A stretch of DNA of 15,671 nucleotides, from positions 1 through 15,671 of the forward strand of contig JBBQXS010000078.1 of the NCBI GenBank assembly GCA_038209365.1. Reading direction: 5' to 3'. Positions 6,050 to 13,556 of this stretch are shown piece after piece. Position numbers and translations under genes: made by a program. The notes under the pieces are model-generated. The model had not been told where the DNA came from, made no database searches, and saw only the letters and a program-made list of their open reading frames with translations. Each line of letters starts with the position of its first letter. Within the stretch, counting starts at the first letter, position 1. The DNA is from DASQHW01 sp038209365. GTDB taxonomy: Bacteria > Actinomycetota > Acidimicrobiia > IMCC26256 > PALSA-610.

Positions 6050-7614
6050 CCGATCGCACCTGCTCTCATGTCCGAAGTCGGCTCCACGCTCCGCTCTCGT
6101 CCGCGCCCGTCGCCGGCATTTGTCTCCGTGGCGAACAGGGCGCGGCATCTGCCCTTGTCGATCTTGTCCGTGCCCGTGCGGGGCAACTCGTCGACGATCG
6201 CAACGCGTTGCGGACGCTTGTAGTCGCTGAGGCGCTCAGCCGCGAGCTGCAACACGGCCGCCGGCGTGAGCGCTTCGCCCGGTCGGGATCGAACCACCAC
6301 CGCTGGTATCTCACCCTTTTGAGGGTCCGGAAGACCGACCGCCGCTACCTCGGCAACTGCGGGATGCTCGGCGAGCACCCGCTCGATCTCGGCCGCGAAC
6401 ACGGAATATCCGCCGTGCTTGATCACGTCCTTCTTTCTGCCCGCAAGCTCGAAGAAGCCGAAACGGTGCGGCCGCGCCAGGTCACCCGTCCGCAGCCAGC
6501 CCGCTCGTGTCAACGAGTCCTCCGCGTGATCGACGCCGTGATAGCCGCGCATCACACCCGGCCCCGAGACCAGAAGCTCGCCGACCGTGCCGATCGCAAC
6601 ATCGTTTCCTTCGTCGTCCACGATCCGCGTGCGGTGACCGCCGATCGGTCGCAGCAGGCCGTCGACCGGCGTACGCACCGGCGCAAACACACGCACCGCG
6701 ACACCACCGCCGGTTTCGACCATCCCGTATCCGTCCACGAACCACGCTCGACCGAGGGCGCGGTGGACGAGGGGCAGCCTCGCCACAGAGCCCGCTTGTC
6801 GAAACACCTCGATGATGTCGTTGTCGAGTCGGTCCGCGCCCGACGACCACAGACGCACGGACGACAAGTCGCGCCGTTGCGCCCCGGCGTCGATCATCAT
6901 CCGGTACATCGCCGGTACGCCCACGAACATCGCCGGGCGGCGCTGCTCGATGACGTCGAGCGCGTCGGTGGGCCGGAAATGGGTGAGCAGGTGGACGGGT
7001 ACTCCGAGCGCGGCGAGCTGTAGGAGCAGTGTCAAGCCCGCGACGTGCGCGACGGGAAGGCCGGTGGCGCAGCCGCGCCCGAGCACGACGTCGGGAACCA
7101 GCGCGCCTCCCGAAAGCCCGGACAGCAGCGCCCGGTGCGTCAGCTCGGCACCCTTGGGACGGCCCGTCGTGCCCGACGTGTACAACAACACCGCGACGTC
7201 GTCGGGTGTGGTCGGCGCTGCGGCGCCGGCCACGCCGCCCCGGCTCAGCGCGTCGAAGTCATCGATACGTACCCGCGCCTGCGCATCGCGCTCGACGTAT
7301 TCGACCTCTTCGACCGCCATCCGCGGGTTCACCGGGACGGCAACGCCACCGGCGCGAGACACCGCCAAGCACGCGAGGAAGAGGCGATACCCGTTCGGTG
7401 TGGCGACCAGCACGCGATCGCCGCGGCGAATTCTTCCATGCAATGAACCTGCAGCGCGTTCCACGAGATCGGCGGCGTCGGCAAACGTCAGCCGGACTCC
7501 GCCGAGCTCGTCGACGAGGAGACGCGGGCCCCGCACGGCGCCGAACCTCTCCAGGAAGACGCCGAGCGTCAGATCGTCGGCACGCGCGAGCTCCAGCCGG
7601 TTCTTCAGCCGCAT
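6046..7614 (-). CDS. AMP-forming acyl-CoA synthetase (class I adenylate-forming)
   Basis: 522 residues from ATG 7614, with GGGAAGA about ten bases upstream; GTG 7617, one codon earlier, is an alternative. The enzyme converts a carboxylic acid plus ATP and CoA to acyl-CoA, AMP and PPi. The phosphate-binding loop is LLYTSGTTGRPKG (143-155), followed by YGMVETGGG (296-304), LRTGDL (374-379), the hinge GRKKDVIKHGG (392-402) and the A10 lysine in PRTGTDKIDK (Lys484). GMVETGG replaces the common GxTE with a T-to-V change, which occurs in subgroups. It belongs to a different subfamily from the FadD17-like neighbour. The 3' end overlaps the acyltransferase start by 4 bp, so translational coupling is likely and its acyl-CoA may be passed directly to that enzyme. 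Confidence 0.92.
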   Translation of the reverse strand: MRLKNRLELARADDLTLGVFLERFGAVRGPRLLVDELGGVRLTFADAADLVERAAGSLHGRIRRGDRVLVATPNGYRLFLACLAVSRAGGVAVPVNPRMAVEEVEYVERDAQARVRIDDFDALSRGGVAGAAAPTTPDDVAVLLYTSGTTGRPKGAELTHRALLSGLSGGALVPDVVLGRGCATGLPVAHVAGLTLLLQLAALGVPVHLLTHFRPTDALDVIEQRRPAMFVGVPAMYRMMIDAGAQRRDLSSVRLWSSGADRLDNDIIEVFRQAGSVARLPLVHRALGRAWFVDGYGMVETGGGVAVRVFAPVRTPVDGLLRPIGGHRTRIVDDEGNDVAIGTVGELLVSGPGVMRGYHGVDHAEDSLTRAGWLRTGDLARPHRFGFFELAGRKKDVIKHGGYSVFAAEIERVLAEHPAVAEVAAVGLPDPQKGEIPAVVVRSRPGEALTPAAVLQLAAERLSDYKRPQRVAIVDELPRTGTDKIDKGRCRALFATETNAGDGRGRERSVEPTSDMRAGAIG

Positions 7615-7679
7615 CACGGTGTTCTTCCCAGGATCACGCCTCGTCTCACCCGAACGTCCGACGGGCGGGGAAGGCTCAT
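7614..7679 (-). CDS. possible 21-residue linking ORF between two ligase genes
   Basis: ATG 7679 overlaps the FadD17-like stop as ATGA, with GCGAGG about seven bases upstream. The frame runs 21 codons (starting MSLPRPSDVR) and stops at a TGA whose last base is the first base of the next gene's ATG (GTGATG). It thus fills the 61-bp gap exactly, which would let ribosomes move without release between the two ligase genes. The peptide is basic and has no recognisable domain. It may only serve coupling, or be chance; in high-GC DNA such short frames are common. Confidence 0.35.
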   Translation of the reverse strand: MSLPRPSDVRVRRGVILGRTP

Positions 7680-9349
7680 GGGCGAGCCTCGCGGGGTGGG
7701 AGGAACTCGGCGCGGCCGTGCCGCGCGAACTGTCGTGCGATCTCCGCCGCGTTCGCGTCGGTGAGCAGCTCGTACGCCGCGTCGGGTGCGGGTCGCCACC
7801 AGACCTCGCCCGAAGCCGGGTCCCAGCCCGCGGCGCGCAGCGGCAGCTTGGCGATCTTGTCGGCGCCCGTGACGGGAAGCGCGTCGACCACGCGTACGAA
7901 GCGCGGCGCCCATTTGCTGCCGAGGTCGCGCTGGTCCACAAGGAACTTCGCGAAGCCTTCGGGGTCGAACTCGCGCCCGGGCCGTAGCTCGACAGCGGCC
8001 ATCACCTGGTCGCCCGTCACCGCATCGGGGACGCCGTAGACCGCGACCGCGGCGACGTCGGGATGGCGCCCGAGTATGCGCTCGATGGGCGCGGACGCGA
8101 AATTCTCGCCGTCGACACGCATCCAGTCGGCCGAGCGGCCCGCGAAGTAGAAGATGCCCTCGCGGTCGCGGTATCCCAGGTCGCCGGACCAGTACCAGCC
8201 GTTGCGGTTGCGCTCCGCGGTTGCGTCGTCGTTGTCGTAGTAGCCCTCGAACACGAGGTCGGGATCGCGCCGGACGATCTCGCCGATCGCATCCGAAGCG
8301 TTGGTGAGCCGCCCGTGCTCGTCGAACTCCGCCCGTGCGCACTCGGCACTCGTCTCGGGATCGACGACAGCGATGTCCGTGCCGTCGGCGGGCAGACCGA
8401 GCGCACCCGCCTTCGCTCCCGGCACCGGCGTGATGATGATGGCACCCTCGCTGGAGCCGTAGCCACCGACAAGTGGGATCCCGAATCGCTTCCGGAACGC
8501 GCTCGCGTCCGCGGGCGATGACTCGGGTGCGAGCGCGAACTTCACCTTGTGGTCGCGGTCGTGAGGCGTCGGTGGTGTCGCGAGGACGTACGAGAGCGCG
8601 CGACCGACGCTGTTGAAGTACGTCGCACCGACGTGCCGAAGATCGTCCAAGAACGCCGACGCGGAGAAACGGCGCCGGAGCGCGATCGTCGCGCCTGATC
8701 TCAACGCGGGGACGAAGTTCGCGGCGAGCGCGTTGCCGTGGAACAACGGCATCGGCGAGTAGAGGACGTCGTCGGCACCGAACGGCATGCGCTCGCCGAG
8801 GCGGGCCAATCTGCCCTGCGTCGCCCTCACCGCCTTGGGCGCGCCGGTGGAACCTGACGTGAAGATCAAGACGAAGAGTGCCTCCGGACCGGGGAGCTCC
8901 GCCGGGATGGGCGCGGCCGCGTGCGCGGCACGCCACTCCCGCCACGTGCCCGCTTCGATGCTCACGATCCGGTCCTCGCCGATGCCGAGGTCGAGGCCTT
9001 CGAGGAGCGGCAGGTGCACGCCTTCGGTGACGACGAGGCCGCAGTCGGTATGGCGGATGTCGTGCGCGAGCTCGGCGCCGCGCCGGGTCGGATTGATCCC
9101 GACGACTGTGGCGCCGGCGAGCGCGGCTCCGCCCAGCATGAAGACGTATTCCGGGACGTTGTCGAGCAGCACGCCGACGTGGAAAGGCCGCTCGGCCGAC
9201 CCTTCCCACGCGGCCGCGAGGATCGCGGCCCGGACCGCGCATTCATGCGCGACCTGCGCCCACGTCCACGAACGTCCCTCGAACACGAGACCGGTATTCG
9301 TGTCGCTTGCCCGCGCGACGACGAGCGCAGCGATCGTCGGCGCGCTCAT
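7676..9349 (-). CDS. FadD17-like long-chain acyl-CoA ligase
   Basis: 557 residues from ATG 9349, 13 bp after the upstream stop; a 75-residue longer frame would overlap that gene and is rejected. Adenylate-forming motifs are complete: IFTSGSTGAPKAV (162-174), MPLFHGNA (200-207), GYGSSEG (296-302), YWSGDLGYRD (386-395), GRSADWMRVDGEN (404-416) and the A10 lysine in LPVTGADKIAK (Lys498). The order and wording (VGVLLDNVPEY, NPTRRGAELAHDI, RRFSASAFLDDLR, DWMRVDGEN) match my memory of mycobacterial FadD17 closely. FadD17 belongs to the FATP/very-long-chain type and is encoded near cholesterol-related genes in mycobacteria. It activates a carboxylic acid to its CoA thioester; fatty acid or steroid side-chain acid cannot be distinguished. 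It is second in the operon. Confidence 0.9.
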   Translation of the reverse strand: MSAPTIAALVVARASDTNTGLVFEGRSWTWAQVAHECAVRAAILAAAWEGSAERPFHVGVLLDNVPEYVFMLGGAALAGATVVGINPTRRGAELAHDIRHTDCGLVVTEGVHLPLLEGLDLGIGEDRIVSIEAGTWREWRAAHAAAPIPAELPGPEALFVLIFTSGSTGAPKAVRATQGRLARLGERMPFGADDVLYSPMPLFHGNALAANFVPALRSGATIALRRRFSASAFLDDLRHVGATYFNSVGRALSYVLATPPTPHDRDHKVKFALAPESSPADASAFRKRFGIPLVGGYGSSEGAIIITPVPGAKAGALGLPADGTDIAVVDPETSAECARAEFDEHGRLTNASDAIGEIVRRDPDLVFEGYYDNDDATAERNRNGWYWSGDLGYRDREGIFYFAGRSADWMRVDGENFASAPIERILGRHPDVAAVAVYGVPDAVTGDQVMAAVELRPGREFDPEGFAKFLVDQRDLGSKWAPRFVRVVDALPVTGADKIAKLPLRAAGWDPASGEVWWRPAPDAAYELLTDANAAEIARQFARHGRAEFLPPREARP

Positions 9350-9362
9350 TCCCGCTTCCCGC

Positions 9363-10550
9363 TCACACGAACGACGAGCTCTCGTCGAGACCCTCGTCGG
9401 GCCACGCGCCGGTGATCGTCGTCTGGAAATTGCACCAGCCCTGCCCCCCGCCGACTGGATCTTCGACACGCAGCACCGCGTCGCGAATCTGATGGAAGCG
9501 CTTCGCCGTCTCGGGTTCGGTGCAGTCGGCGATGTGCTCGCCGTCGACGTGCAACGCGCCGCGCCACTCGCCATGGTGGTGCCCGTCGAGCCCGAAGTAC
9601 AGGCCGGCGCCGAGATGGAATCCGGTATCGCCCATCGCTTCGACCGTGATCGGGCGGGTGCTCCCGTCCGCCATCGTGAAATGCAGCATGCCGCCGAGGA
9701 CCCGGCGATTCACAGGGTCGAAACGGAGGTCCGGGTGGAGTCCGGCGAACGGCTCCACCCGTCCGTCGGCATGCTCAACTCCGCCCTCGACCATCGTCTC
9801 CTCGTAGCCGAACGCACGGACCACCCGGTGCTGATGATGGATCGCGTACGCACTGCCGTCGGCCCGCTCGAGGAGCATCGGACTCCAAGAGAACCGGAAC
9901 GACACGCCCGCCGTCGAGTCGCCTCGCCGCGCTCCTTCGACGTCGCTCGGTGGCACACCGATATCCTGGCGCACGCCCCACGAGTGATCACGCGTCGTGA
10001 ACCAGGTTCCGGATGCGATCGGCGTGCGCACGCCTTCGACCTCGACCCATCCGGAGGCCAGACCGATCTGGTGATAGCGCAAGACCTCGGCATCGACACG
10101 GTTGCCACGCCGTGAGTGTTGGCGGTCGCGTCGCTCGAGCAGGGCCGGAACGACAGCTTCGAAGATCCATTCGAACGAGATCGGCACGACGTCGTTCGCC
10201 GTGCATCCGAATCGTACGCACCGATAGGGTTCGATGACGTCGTAGTCGATCGGTCCCACACCGATGCGGTCCGGCGCGTCGTTCAGTCGCCGGCTTCCGC
10301 GAACGGTCCACTGTTCTTTGCCGCGTGATACGCCCGCATAACCGTCGAACACGTTGCGGTTCGTGTATTTCCCGACCCCGAAGGCAACCTGCAACGAACC
10401 GTCGCGCGCGGCCGCCATCGCACAGACCTTCTCGGTCCATGATCGATCAGCCTGCGCGACGCGCGCGTGGGTTTCGACGATCTGATGACTGAACGACTCG
10501 TCGTCGTCGACGAGCACGCCCTCGTCCGACGCTGCGTTCCGAAGTGACAT
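9363..10550 (-). CDS. uncharacterised CrtC/AttH-like (DUF7064/7065-type) protein
   Basis: 395 residues from ATG 10550. A longer in-frame extension to 10856 would overlap the divergent kinase gene and is compositionally odd, so it is rejected. A GGGAGG lies 16 bases before ATG, too far for a typical site; the message may be leaderless. Many short beta-strand-like stretches rich in W, G and H appear (KYTNRNVFDGYAG, TWFTTRDHSWGVRQD at about 182-196, GLDGHHHGEWRGALHVDG). RDHSWGxR is a signature I associate with lipocalin-like hydroxyneurosporene-synthase (CrtC)/AttH relatives now filed as DUF7064/DUF7065; this is from memory and unverified. No signal peptide or membrane helix is evident. As first gene of the acyl-ligase/acyltransferase operon it probably handles a hydrophobic substrate of that pathway. 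The reaction is unknown. Confidence 0.7.
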   Translation of the reverse strand: MSLRNAASDEGVLVDDDESFSHQIVETHARVAQADRSWTEKVCAMAAARDGSLQVAFGVGKYTNRNVFDGYAGVSRGKEQWTVRGSRRLNDAPDRIGVGPIDYDVIEPYRCVRFGCTANDVVPISFEWIFEAVVPALLERRDRQHSRRGNRVDAEVLRYHQIGLASGWVEVEGVRTPIASGTWFTTRDHSWGVRQDIGVPPSDVEGARRGDSTAGVSFRFSWSPMLLERADGSAYAIHHQHRVVRAFGYEETMVEGGVEHADGRVEPFAGLHPDLRFDPVNRRVLGGMLHFTMADGSTRPITVEAMGDTGFHLGAGLYFGLDGHHHGEWRGALHVDGEHIADCTEPETAKRFHQIRDAVLRVEDPVGGGQGWCNFQTTITGAWPDEGLDESSSFV

Positions 10551-10580
10551 TCGTCGTGATTCTGTAACCTCCCGCCGCGT
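10551..10580. promoter_or_regulatory. 30-bp divergent promoter region
   Basis: Only 30 bp separate the start codons of the minus-strand operon and the plus-strand kinase. TAACCT at 10565-10570 fits a TAnnnT -10 hexamer whose start site would fall at or just before ATG 10581, giving a leaderless kinase mRNA. On the minus strand CAGAAT, eight bases before ATG 10550, is a weaker -10 candidate. Any -35 elements would lie inside the opposite genes. Shared control of both units is inferred. Confidence 0.35.
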
Positions 10581-11630
10581 ATGACAACCCTGGCCCGCCG
10601 AGACGACGACGAGCTCGCGCGCGGGTTCACGGCGTGGTGCGCGCACCGGTGGCCCGACGCGGATTACGAGATCGCGCAACTCGGCCGTCCGCGCGCGGGC
10701 TGGACGAACGAGACCCTTCTCGTGACGATGCGCGCCCGCGCGGCACTCGAACAGCGCTTCGTCGTGCGGCTGCCACCCGCGGTTCCGACCTGGCCGGTGT
10801 ATGACCTCGCGGGCCAGGCGCGCGTCCTCGAGGCGCTTTCGCCCGGCGTGGTTCACGTTCCGGGCGTCGTCGCGTACGAGGCGGACCCGCGATGGCTCGG
10901 CGCGGCGTTCCTCGTGATGTCACACGAACCGGGGCGGCCCGGACCCGAGGCACCCGCGCTCGACCCGTGGGTGACCGAGTCCGCTCCCGAGACCCAGCTC
11001 CGCATGCACGAGGAGTTCGTCGACGTGCTCGCGGCAATCCATCGCGTCGACTGGCGCGATGCCGGCCTCGACAACGTGTTGCGCGGCGGTGAGCAGTCGC
11101 TCGGCCAGGAGGTCGCGTGGTGGGTTGATTACGTCGATTGGGCCAGCGGCGGCACACCCACTGTCACGCTCGCCGAAGCGATCGCCTGGTGCGCGGCGAC
11201 CATGCCCGGCACCGAGCCACCGGCTTCGTTGTGCTGGGGCGACGCGCGGATCGGCAACGTGCTGTTCGCCGACGACCGCTCGGTCGCGTCGGTGCTCGAC
11301 TGGGAGATGGCCACGATCGGGCCCGCCGAGATGGATCTCGCGTGGTTTCTCTCGCTCGACGAGCTCACGACTTACTTCGTCAAGCGGACGGTTCCCGGTT
11401 TTCTCTCGCGAGCTGACGTCCTCACCCGGTACGAGACCGCGCTCGGCCGCCGCGTCGTCGACCTCGAGTGGCACGAGATCTTCGCGTTGGTTCGTTCGGC
11501 GGCGGTCAACGACCGCCAGGCCCGCCTCGCGGCCGAAAGTGGCGTGTCGTACCCGGGAGTCGCCGGCGAAGACAATCCCGTGCTGCGAGTGATCGGCCGT
11601 CGCATCGACGCGTTCGCGGCCGACGGCTGA
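10581..11630 (+). CDS. APH-family phosphotransferase (acyl-CoA-metabolism type)
   Basis: 349 residues from ATG 10581, which has no upstream Shine-Dalgarno. The fold is that of aminoglycoside-phosphotransferase/choline-kinase-like enzymes: a glycine-loop-like RAGWTNETLLV (38-48), the adenine-hinge region near FLVMSHEPG (110-118), AAIHRVDW (151-158), the Brenner catalytic loop WGDARIGNVLF (219-229; Asp221, Asn226) and the metal-binding VLDWEMA (238-244; Asp240). The WGDxRIGN variant and length are those of the branch found beside acyl-CoA dehydrogenases and ligases in actinobacteria and related to the kinase part of ACAD10, rather than true drug-resistance kinases. It probably phosphorylates a hydroxylated metabolite, such as a hydroxy-acyl substrate, using ATP. 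Divergent placement next to the ligase operon supports a catabolic or lipid role, not antibiotic resistance. Confidence 0.85.
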   Translation: MTTLARRDDDELARGFTAWCAHRWPDADYEIAQLGRPRAGWTNETLLVTMRARAALEQRFVVRLPPAVPTWPVYDLAGQARVLEALSPGVVHVPGVVAYEADPRWLGAAFLVMSHEPGRPGPEAPALDPWVTESAPETQLRMHEEFVDVLAAIHRVDWRDAGLDNVLRGGEQSLGQEVAWWVDYVDWASGGTPTVTLAEAIAWCAATMPGTEPPASLCWGDARIGNVLFADDRSVASVLDWEMATIGPAEMDLAWFLSLDELTTYFVKRTVPGFLSRADVLTRYETALGRRVVDLEWHEIFALVRSAAVNDRQARLAAESGVSYPGVAGEDNPVLRVIGRRIDAFAADG

Positions 11631-11711
11631 AGCGATCCGCCCACCCGCCCACCTGGGTTCATCGGGCTCCGCGAAGTGTCAGAAGGCTCGAATCGGGGAA
11701 ATGAGTTACGC

Positions 11712-12029
11712 ATGACCGCAGTGATCGTGATCGTCCTCGTCGTTGTCGCGGTGCTCATCGTCGCCGGAATCGTGCTCGGAAGACGCCGCGCGCAGACCAG
11801 GATCGAGGAGCGACGGCGCCAGGCCGGAGAAGCGCGTGGTATGGCCCAGGTCACGCAGCTCGAAGCGGATCGTCAGGCCGCCGAGGCCCAGGAACGCGCC
11901 GCTCGTGCGAGGCGTGAGGAGCTCGCCGCACAACAGCAGCAGCTTGCAGCCGAGCAGAGCCGTGCGGCCGCGGACGACCTGCACTCCCGCGCCGATGAGC
12001 TCGACCCGGACAAGGTCCGCGAGAACTAG
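11712..12029 (+). CDS. small single-pass membrane protein with coiled coil
   Basis: 105 residues from ATG 11712, with GGGGAA about ten bases before. GTG 11676 in the same frame would prefix 12 polar residues and has no better site. Residues 2-22 form one hydrophobic helix (TAVIVIVLVVVAVLIVAG), followed by RRR, which by the positive-inside rule puts the rest in the cytoplasm. Residues 30-95 are a charged, Ala/Gln/Glu/Arg-rich helix (EERRRQAGEARG, QAAEAQERAARARREELAAQ) likely to coil. No enzyme motif is visible. It resembles small envelope proteins of actinobacteria of unknown function. It is convergent with the next gene and 81 bp downstream of the kinase. Confidence 0.7.
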   Translation: MTAVIVIVLVVVAVLIVAGIVLGRRRAQTRIEERRRQAGEARGMAQVTQLEADRQAAEAQERAARARREELAAQQQQLAAEQSRAAADDLHSRADELDPDKVREN

Positions 12030-12040
12030 CACCATACAAA

Positions 12041-12073
12041 GGGCCGGCGGCGCCGCGTTGCGCGTCGACGCGC
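12041..12073. terminator. palindromes between convergent genes, possible terminator
   Basis: Two perfect palindromes sit in the 43-bp gap: a 10-bp one at 12047-12056 (GCGGCGCCGC) and a 14-bp one at 12060-12073 (GCGCGTCGACGCGC), the second ending on the last base of the minus-strand stop codon. As uninterrupted dyads they make short hairpins at best, so terminator function is only a guess from position. Confidence 0.35.
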
Positions 12074-12444
12074 TACTCCGGCCAGTCGAGCTGCGACTCG
12101 GGGACACCGACGGCGCGGCCGTAGTCTTGGGCCGCGGCTCGTTCACCGCGATCGCCCCGCGGATAGCGGAAGACTCGGCCGGCGTACACGACGAAGGTCG
12201 TGTCGGCGCTCCGGAAGTCGCAGTACCAGCCGCCCGTCGCTTCCAGCACTTGGCTGAGGAGCTCCGCGAGTGGTTCGGCACACTCGTCGTCAGCTTCGAA
12301 GTCGAGGAACGTCCACGTGAGCGGCTGGCTCGCGTCGACGTCGCCCACATCTGCCCGCGAGACCCGGGTGACGGTCAGCGGCACTCCCTCGACCACGCTT
12401 CCGACGCGCAAGCTCTCGGCAATGAGCCCTCCTGCGATCGGCAT
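12073..12444 (-). CDS. conserved-looking hypothetical protein, 123 aa
   Basis: ATG 12444 follows an excellent GAGGAGG site at seven bases, so the start is firm. It lies 16 bp after the PAP2-like gene, probably in one transcript. The protein is acidic and soluble-looking: an N-terminal LRVGSVVEGVPLTVTRVSR strand region, TWTFLDFEADDECAEPLAEL in the middle, then GGWYCDFRSADTTFVVYAGR and FRYPRGD, ending in QLDWPE. The alternation of strands with one or two helices suggests a compact alpha/beta fold. I recognise no family and no catalytic motif. Confidence 0.75.
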   Translation of the reverse strand: MPIAGGLIAESLRVGSVVEGVPLTVTRVSRADVGDVDASQPLTWTFLDFEADDECAEPLAELLSQVLEATGGWYCDFRSADTTFVVYAGRVFRYPRGDRGERAAAQDYGRAVGVPESQLDWPE

Positions 12445-12460
12445 GACTTCCTCCTCGATC

Positions 12461-13432
12461 TCAGCCGGAAGGTGGATCGAGCTCCACGCCCCGGAGCAGC
12501 GCGAGCAGCGCGGCGGTGCACACGAGGATCATGCCGGCAATCGCGCTGGCCGCCGCGGCGAACGCGCCACCGAGGTCGACCGTGTCGACGCTGTCGCGGT
12601 GGATCGCGACCACGGTCGCCGCGAGACCGACGAACGCAACGAGGAGCAGCGCCAAGCCGCCCACCGCGAACCACGGAATGGCGCGCGGGCCGGCAGGTTC
12701 GCGCTGTTGCTCGTCGTCGCGTCGAACGAGCATCGACGCGACCGTCGCGGCCCAAGCGGTGACCACCAGCGCGGCACCGATCGGATCACTCGGGCGGTGG
12801 CTTGCCGAGGCGACCGCGGCCACGCCGATCGCCGACGCGAATGCGGCTGCGAGCGCGGCAACGGGGGCGCGCCAGCGGCTCGGACTGACCATCATTGCGC
12901 CGACGCCGAGCGACATCGCGACGGCCGTGTGTCCGCTGGGGAACGACCCTGCCGGGTTCAACCCGTCGAAGACGCCGAGATCAGGGCGCGAGAGCACCAC
13001 CTTCTTGAGGAGCTCGGTGGTGAGGATCGAACCGGCGATCATCACGCCGGCACCGACCGCGAGTCGCGGTCGCGCGCGAAGCAGTGCAACCAGAACGACC
13101 GCGCCGCCGACGAGCACGAGCGACGCGACGTCGATGGTGGTCAACAGCCGCGCCGCAGCGTGAATTCCTCGCCGATGGAGCTCGCCGCGACCCTTGACCG
13201 CCGTCGCGTCGAGGCGCTGTCCCCACCTCGTCTCCACCGCGAACTGGTAGAGGAGGACGATCAGCAACGCCGCGACGGCCGCGACGGCGAGCAACGCCCG
13301 CCTCGGTCGGGAGCGGACGCCGCCCGGAGCGTCAACCACATCAGGAGCCTGGACCACGATGCTGCGACGGTACTGGCTGTACGCGACGACCTGAGGCGCG
13401 ACCCCTCGACGACGCCGCTCCCGCCTGGCCAA
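12461..13432 (-). CDS. PAP2-family phosphatase-like membrane protein
   Basis: Up to 323 residues. Five to seven hydrophobic helices are visible (about 46-66, 103-120, 125-142, 168-182, 188-210, 218-235, 245-300). The PAP2/phosphatidic-acid-phosphatase signature appears as KKVVLSRP (143-150), PSGHT (165-169) and HRPSD (212-216, HxxxD). The Ser-Arg pair that normally lies seven residues before the last histidine is Ala-Ala here, so the phosphate-binding arginine of motif C3 is missing. Family members dephosphorylate phosphatidic acid, undecaprenyl-PP or similar lipids at the membrane. The start is uncertain: TTG 13432 gives an Arg-rich N-terminus, while GTG 13357 or GTG 13339 would begin nearer the first helix; none has a strong ribosome site. 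The hypothetical gene at 12444 follows by 16 bp. Confidence 0.82.
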   Translation of the reverse strand: MARRERRRRGVAPQVVAYSQYRRSIVVQAPDVVDAPGGVRSRPRRALLAVAAVAALLIVLLYQFAVETRWGQRLDATAVKGRGELHRRGIHAAARLLTTIDVASLVLVGGAVVLVALLRARPRLAVGAGVMIAGSILTTELLKKVVLSRPDLGVFDGLNPAGSFPSGHTAVAMSLGVGAMMVSPSRWRAPVAALAAAFASAIGVAAVASASHRPSDPIGAALVVTAWAATVASMLVRRDDEQQREPAGPRAIPWFAVGGLALLLVAFVGLAATVVAIHRDSVDTVDLGGAFAAAASAIAGMILVCTAALLALLRGVELDPPSG

Positions 13433-13556
13433 TGTCCGGCGACCCGGCCGCGTGTCAGTGTTGTGGCGTGAGCGCGGCCCTCCATTCCGGCGTGCCGTCG
13501 CTCTCGGGGCGATCGGCTGCGCTCACGGTCCTGCTCGCGCTCGAGGAGGTCGTGCA

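Noticed and set aside
4805..6223. Long open plus-strand frame (472 codons) opposite the WS/DGAT gene
   Set aside because: Its translation is Arg/His/Asp-rich with no motif, while the minus strand carries every WS/DGAT hallmark; high GC leaves antisense frames open.
6812..10115. Several long plus-strand frames over the two ligase genes
   Set aside because: They are low-complexity R/S/A-rich translations opposite genes with complete adenylation motifs.
10581..11630. Aminoglycoside resistance by the APH-family gene
   Set aside because: The WGDARIGN loop and neighbours fit the lipid/acyl-CoA-associated branch; nothing else suggests a resistance locus.
13452..13556. GTG 13452 as start of the SDR
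   Set aside because: ATG 13557 has GAGGAGG at ideal distance and leaves the usual short lead before the Rossmann motif.
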